Assembly: GCA_014376575.1 (NCBI GenBank) | Contig: JACMRF010000007.1 | Coordinates: forward strand, 1-29,771 | DNA: 29,771 bases | Direction: 5' to 3' | Source: Undibacterium sp. | Lineage (GTDB): Bacteria; Pseudomonadota; Gammaproteobacteria; Burkholderiales; Burkholderiaceae | In this document: one piece after another, positions 26,592 to 29,771 of the stretch | Position numbering within the stretch: the first letter of the stretch is position 1 | Layout: every line of letters begins with the position of its first letter | Translations under genes and position numbers: made by a program | Notes under the pieces: generated by a model | What the model was told of the DNA's origin: nothing | Database searches by the model: none | What the model saw: only the letters and a program-made list of their open reading frames with translations

Positions 26592-27089
26592 TCAGGCGTC
26601 GTAGCTAATATCTTCGGTCGCTTCCGCTAACTCTTCCAGAGACAGTATCAAATTAGCCATTTCTACAGCAACGCGCGCCGCATCAGTGCCCTTCTCTACC
26701 ATCCTGGCTTCTGCTTGTTCGTCATTTTCAGTAGTAAGGATGGCGTTTGCAATTGGAATTCCGGCGTCTAAGCCAACACGAGTAATGCCTGCGCCGGATT
26801 CGTTTGAAACCAGCTCAAAGTGATACGTTTCACCTCGGATGACTGCACCCAAGGCAATCAGGGCGTCGAATTGATTTGTCTCTGCCAATTTTTTCAGTGC
26901 TAATGGCACTTCAAGCGCACCCGGCACTGTCACGCGGAGGATATCTTCATTGAGTACACCAAGCGCACGTAACTCAGCAAGGCAAGCAGACAATAAGCCA
27001 TTACCAACTGTCTCATTAAAACGCGCTTGAACGATACCAATTCTCACGCCTGCGCCATCCAAGCTTGATTCAAAATGTCCAACTGTCAT
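26592..27089 (-). CDS. ribH: RibH, 6,7-dimethyl-8-ribityllumazine synthase
   Basis: RibH condenses 3,4-dihydroxy-2-butanone 4-phosphate with 5-amino-6-ribitylaminouracil to make lumazine, the penultimate riboflavin step. I use the ATG at 27089, preceded by GGAAG at a suitable distance, giving 165 residues. The longer frame would need a TTG at 27122. Landmarks are [31 protein letters not shown] and [22 protein letters not shown], which holds the catalytic-site His. Substrate-2-binding residues in the [11 protein letters not shown] segment follow. The length and the long acidic C-terminal tail are usual for betaproteobacteria. Its neighbours are ribBX upstream (84 nt) and nusB downstream. Confidence 0.97.
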   Translation of the reverse strand: MTVGHFESSLDGAGVRIGIVQARFNETVGNGLLSACLAELRALGVLNEDILRVTVPGALEVPLALKKLAETNQFDALIALGAVIRGETYHFELVSNESGAGITRVGLDAGIPIANAILTTENDEQAEARMVEKGTDAARVAVEMANLILSLEELAEATEDISYDA

Positions 27090-27173
27090 GATCTTCTTCC
27101 CCGCGCTAGTGCGCATTACCAAATAATTTTATTTAAGTATTTAAATTCTGCAACTTAAAAAATGTGATTGCTT

Positions 27174-28292
27174 CTAGCTAGTCGCGCCTGGCTTGTCCAT
27201 ATAACCGACCACTTCCAGATTAAACCCTGTCATAGAAGGCATTTTTCTTGGATTAGCCAACAACTTCATGCGCCCAACGCCAACTTCTTTCAATATCTGC
27301 GCACCGATACCATAGTCGCGCAAATCCATCCGGGCAGCACGCGCTTGTGGTCTTGTATCGGGTGTATTTAACGCCTTAAATTGAACGAACATTTGCTCGG
27401 CAGTTTCTTCGCAATTGAGCAGTACTATGACGCCACATTCAGACGCTTTAATGGTCGCCATTGCCGAGGCCACATTCCACGAATGAGTTGAAACACGACT
27501 TTCCAGTAAATCAAGAATGGATACAGGCTGATGGACCCTGACCAAAGCCTCTTTGCCAGCACTGATATCACCATGAATCAAAGCGAGATGCGCAGAACCG
27601 CTTGGTTTATCGCGAAATACAACTGCTTTAAAACTTCCATGCACAGTATGCATTTCTCGCTCGGCGACCCGTTCTATCAAGCTTTCCGTCTGGCTACGAT
27701 AATGAATTAAGTCAGCGATCGTACCTATCTTTAAGCCGTGTTCTTTGGCAAATTCAAACAAATCTGGCAAACGCGCCATCGTGCCGTCATCCTTCATGAT
27801 TTCACAGATAACTGCGGCAGGAGTCAAACCAGCCAATTCTGCAAAATCACAACCGGCTTCAGTATGCCCGGCACGCATCAGCACACCGCCTTTTTGTGCT
27901 TTTAATGGAAACACGTGCCCTGGCTGAACGATGTCATTTGCCGTGGTATTTTTAGCGACCGCCACTTGTACCGTTTTTGCACGATCAGCTGCAGAAATAC
28001 CTGTGGTAACGCCCTCTGCCGCTTCTATCGACACGGTAAAATTTGTCCCGTAAGCCGTGCCGTTACGACTGGTCATCATCGCCAGATTCAAATGCTCGCA
28101 ACGCTCTGCTGTCAATGTCAGACAAATTAAACCGCGACCAAACTTGGCCATGAAATTGATGGCTTCTGGCGTAACGAAATCAGCCGCCAATACAAGATCA
28201 CCCTCATTTTCCCTGTCTTCTTCGTCAACCAAAATGACCATACGGCCGGCGCGTAATTCTTCAATAATTTCTTGGGTATTTGACATGCTCAT
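27174..28292 (-). CDS. ribBX: RibBX: 3,4-dihydroxy-2-butanone 4-phosphate synthase with degenerate GTP cyclohydrolase II domain
   Basis: The N-terminal half (1 to about 203) is a complete RibB with [15 protein letters not shown] (24-38), the substrate-site [19 protein letters not shown] and the [10 protein letters not shown] motif; it converts ribulose 5-phosphate to the four-carbon riboflavin precursor. The C-terminal half (about 205-372) follows the RibA fold, with [15 protein letters not shown], but the segment where RibA has its three zinc cysteines reads [24 protein letters not shown] and contains none. This is the proteobacterial RibBX variant described in the literature, in which the RibA half has no cyclohydrolase activity. 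A separate ribA should exist elsewhere. AGGA lies 7 nt before the ATG. No FMN riboswitch consensus is visible upstream. Confidence 0.9.
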   Translation of the reverse strand: MSMSNTQEIIEELRAGRMVILVDEEDRENEGDLVLAADFVTPEAINFMAKFGRGLICLTLTAERCEHLNLAMMTSRNGTAYGTNFTVSIEAAEGVTTGISAADRAKTVQVAVAKNTTANDIVQPGHVFPLKAQKGGVLMRAGHTEAGCDFAELAGLTPAAVICEIMKDDGTMARLPDLFEFAKEHGLKIGTIADLIHYRSQTESLIERVAEREMHTVHGSFKAVVFRDKPSGSAHLALIHGDISAGKEALVRVHQPVSILDLLESRVSTHSWNVASAMATIKASECGVIVLLNCEETAEQMFVQFKALNTPDTRPQARAARMDLRDYGIGAQILKEVGVGRMKLLANPRKMPSMTGFNLEVVGYMDKPGATS

Positions 28293-28362
28293 GAGGATTT
28301 CCTGAAGTGTGCGACATTTGCTTTTTTTGCAACTGCACGACTAATTTGATATTTAGCCCTAT

Positions 28363-28430
28363 ATTGTAAAGGATTTAGCTCCTCTTACCGACAGGCAATC
28401 AGGGTTTATTGCGATTTTCGACTAAATCCT
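28363..28430 (-). promoter_or_regulatory. Possible ribBX promoter overlapped by a 9-bp inverted repeat
   Basis: TACAAT on the minus strand (28363-28368) would give a leader of about 64 nt. The -35 region (TCGGTA at 17 nt) is poor. AGGATTTAG (28370-28378) and CTAAATCCT (28422-28430) are perfect reverse complements flanking this region, with an inner GCAAT/ATTGC pair (28395-28399, 28408-28412). The arrangement suggests an operator or a DNA/RNA fold controlling initiation. Confidence 0.35.
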
Positions 28431-28444
28431 CACCAACTGTTCCG

Positions 28445-28469
28445 CGCCAGAAGTTGCATACTTCTGGCG
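28445..28469. repeat. Perfect 10-bp stem-loop in the ribBX upstream spacer
   Basis: CGCCAGAAGT and ACTTCTGGCG are perfect complements around TGCAT. No T-run follows on either strand, so it is not a classical terminator. It could be a repeated extragenic palindrome or an operator. Confidence 0.6.
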
Positions 28470-28668
28470 TACGCATGATGAGTTACGGCGAGGCGATGGC
28501 GCAATCGAGTGATGAATGATGTTTATTTTTTGTCAGGAAAGCAATATCAACTATATTTTTTGCAATATTTGGATGGGAGTTGCTGGGCAAGGGCAACTTG
28601 GCGCCTTTGCATCAAACCTTGCGACGTCACTACGCTGATCCGTTTCAACTTTGCCGTATGTAAACAGA

Positions 28669-29439
28669 TTAAAGGCTATCTAATTTGAAAGTCAATTCAA
28701 TTATCTTGCTCTGCGGAGACGATAACGGCGCATATTTCCATGTAGACAGGGCGGCAATTACCTCTCTATCAAAATACTTTCTGGGTCGTGCATCTATAAT
28801 TTCCACTCTGGATACATTGCCATTTTTTTCGATAAATATACGTGCACTGACCAATCCCTGGGTCAAACCCGCCTTCACCGCAGCGATAGGGAACACAGGC
28901 TGCGCATTTGAAATTAATTTTAATACCTCTAACTCTGCAGCAACCTGAACGGGGGCGGGCGTAGTTTTTACCGCAGCCACCAGAGTCGGCGCAACATCTA
29001 CCACTTTCGCCGTTAATGGCGCTTGCAAAGCAACCACCGGTGCCTTAACTGGCTCTCGTATATTTGCAGCTGCTTTTGCCGCTAACAGTTTGCTTTCTTG
29101 TACAAGCTTAGCTTCTTGGGCAAGTTTCAATTCCTTCGCCTCTCTGGCTATTTTTTCATCGCGCGCTGTCTGAGCTGCCGTTTTTGTCTCAGCAATATCC
29201 CACCATTTAGTCACATTTGCGGTTTGTTCAGTGTGACGAGTTGGGTTCTTTACCAAGCCCGTGGGCATGGAAGGAGCTGTTTGTGAGGTCGAATCTATCG
29301 TCGCCTCGGTACTGGCAGAAGATTCAGGCGCCTGATTTTTTTGACAGCCAGCAATAAAAATAGCAGCACTGACATATGAGCAAAAAATAATAAATGATTT
29401 AATCTCGTTTTTAGTTAACGTGAAGACAGCCGCACCCAT
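28669..29439 (-). CDS. TonB C-terminal domain protein with lipoprotein-like signal
   Basis: I choose the ATG at 29439, which has TAGGA six bases upstream; the frame also has ATGs at 29445 and 29472. The 256-residue product starts with a basic, then hydrophobic segment ending IAGC, a lipobox with Cys at 32. A Ser/Thr-rich stretch follows, then a charged Ala/Lys/Glu-rich, probably helical region (about 90-125) and an Ala/Pro/Val linker. The TonB-C domain (about 165-256) has NAQPVFPIAAVKAGLTQGLV, FIEKNGNVSRVEII and ALSTWKYAPL. TonB-C domains contact outer-membrane receptors. Standard TonB is anchored by a membrane helix, so the Cys and lipobox are unusual. No exbB, exbD or receptor gene is nearby. 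It may be an envelope-linking protein and not a true energy transducer. Confidence 0.8.
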   Translation of the reverse strand: MGAAVFTLTKNEIKSFIIFCSYVSAAIFIAGCQKNQAPESSASTEATIDSTSQTAPSMPTGLVKNPTRHTEQTANVTKWWDIAETKTAAQTARDEKIAREAKELKLAQEAKLVQESKLLAAKAAANIREPVKAPVVALQAPLTAKVVDVAPTLVAAVKTTPAPVQVAAELEVLKLISNAQPVFPIAAVKAGLTQGLVSARIFIEKNGNVSRVEIIDARPRKYFDREVIAALSTWKYAPLSSPQSKIIELTFKLDSL

Positions 29440-29771
29440 ATCCATTCCTAATTTAAAGTTAATTTTAAACATTCAAGCCAAATGCACAAACGATGCACCA
29501 TAAGCACAATAAGCACGACAATAGTGCATTGAGCAACTTCTAGTCCATCAAAATGCACGCAACAACGCATATTGATGGTGCTAAAGGAGAAGATGCTTTC
29601 TCATGAGAAAACATGGCGATAGCACTTAACTTATTATTTTCCATAGACAACCATTTGATATTTTTCGCTATTCGTCGACAGATGAAGCGCGAAGATCAGC
29701 CATGTTCCTCCAGCAAAGCAGGAATTATGCCTTAGAGCATCAGAACATAGCATGATTTCGTGTTTATTTAA
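29440..29771. other. Noncoding end of the window upstream of the TonB-domain gene
   Basis: No gene start or ribosome binding site for a rightward gene was recognised. The stretch holds repeated TGCAC/GTGCA half-sites, a GCAC-N7-GTGC palindrome (29513-29527) and an imperfect stem-loop CCATCAA-A-ATGC/GCAT-A-TTGATGG (29545-29578). The next gene is outside the window. Confidence 0.5.
29513..29527. promoter_or_regulatory. NtrC-like palindrome GCAC-N7-GTGC
   Basis: GCAC (29513-29516) and GTGC (29524-29527) are spaced by 7 nt, the spacing of enteric NtrC sites, with further TGCAC half-sites at about 29483 and 29494. No clear sigma-54 -24/-12 element was found on either strand in the visible part, so the assignment is tentative. 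Confidence 0.3.

Larger units (their letters stand above)
28293..28668. other. Spacer upstream of ribBX with nested inverted repeats
   Basis: The spacer of 376 nt has no accepted gene. It holds a possible ribBX promoter (-10 TACAAT on the minus strand at 28363-28368), a nested inverted repeat at 28370-28430, a perfect hairpin at 28445-28469, and a weaker repeat AGTTGC-N9-GCAACT at 28578-28598 that could end the upstream TonB-domain gene but lacks a T-run. Confidence 0.5.

Noticed and set aside
28293..28440. FMN riboswitch upstream of ribBX
   Set aside because: None of the conserved riboswitch boxes is present and the predicted leader is only about 64 nt.
28380..28527. Short plus-strand frame ending YGEAMAQSSDE in the ribBX spacer
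   Set aside because: The only ATG codons are close to the end, there is no ribosome binding site, and it spans a stem-loop.
29545..29578. Terminator at the right edge
   Set aside because: The stem has a mismatch and a 10-nt loop, and no T-run follows on either strand.

Overview
The window looks like chromosomal DNA of a betaproteobacterium of the order Burkholderiales, most likely the family Oxalobacteraceae. This is inferred from gene content and order (dnaX-ybaB-recR, ribBX-ribH-nusB, a gspG-to-gspF type II secretion cluster, small 4.5S RNA, UbiD) and from fairly AT-rich spacers. No rRNA or tRNA gene, CRISPR array, insertion sequence or prophage was seen. Nearly everything is on the minus strand. 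The exceptions are marC, a lytic transglycosylase and a broken DUF3224 gene.

Right to left, which is the main direction of transcription: (1) 28.7-29.4 kb, a TonB-C-domain protein with a lipoprotein-like signal, preceded at the window edge by a GCAC-N7-GTGC palindrome. (2) 26.1-28.3 kb, the riboflavin/antitermination operon ribBX-ribH-nusB. Its RibBX carries a GTP cyclohydrolase II-like domain that has lost the zinc cysteines. The operon ends in a strong terminator placed only a few bases before the start of a class I/II aminotransferase (24.8-26.0 kb). (3) 24.1-24.8 kb, a decay zone holding the C-terminal part of a frameshifted LysR regulator and, divergent to it, a remnant of a DUF3224 gene. 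(4) 22.7-24.1 kb, a membrane-anchored lytic transglycosylase on the plus strand, with a near-consensus sigma-70 promoter, a leader of about 300 nt that can form several nested and competing stems, and a strong terminator. (5) 21.1-22.6 kb ubiD, then the 4.5S SRP RNA gene at about 20.93-21.03 kb.

(6) 15.9-20.6 kb, dnaX-ybaB-recR followed closely by a family III CoA-transferase and a previously uncounted 52-residue exported or membrane mini-protein, whose end overlaps the end of the convergent marC. (7) 12.4-15.0 kb, a DUF1289 protein and a Tat-exported molybdenum hydroxylase large subunit (IorB type) with no small subunit beside it. (8) 9.7-11.9 kb, a secreted M4 (thermolysin-like) metallopeptidase with two C-terminal PPC domains. 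(9) 1-9.4 kb, the type II secretion operon gspG-H-I-J-K-L-M-N-D-E and the first nine codons of gspF, many genes being coupled by ATGA or short overlaps. gspC is not in the window.

The M4 peptidase sits directly upstream of the secretion operon and has the architecture of a typical type II substrate, so regions 8 and 9 probably form one functional unit for extracellular proteolysis. The observations most worth follow-up are the structured leader of the lytic transglycosylase, the small ORF behind the CoA-transferase, the near-perfect palindrome upstream of the peptidase, the structured GC-rich element upstream of marC, and the terminator that abuts the aminotransferase start.
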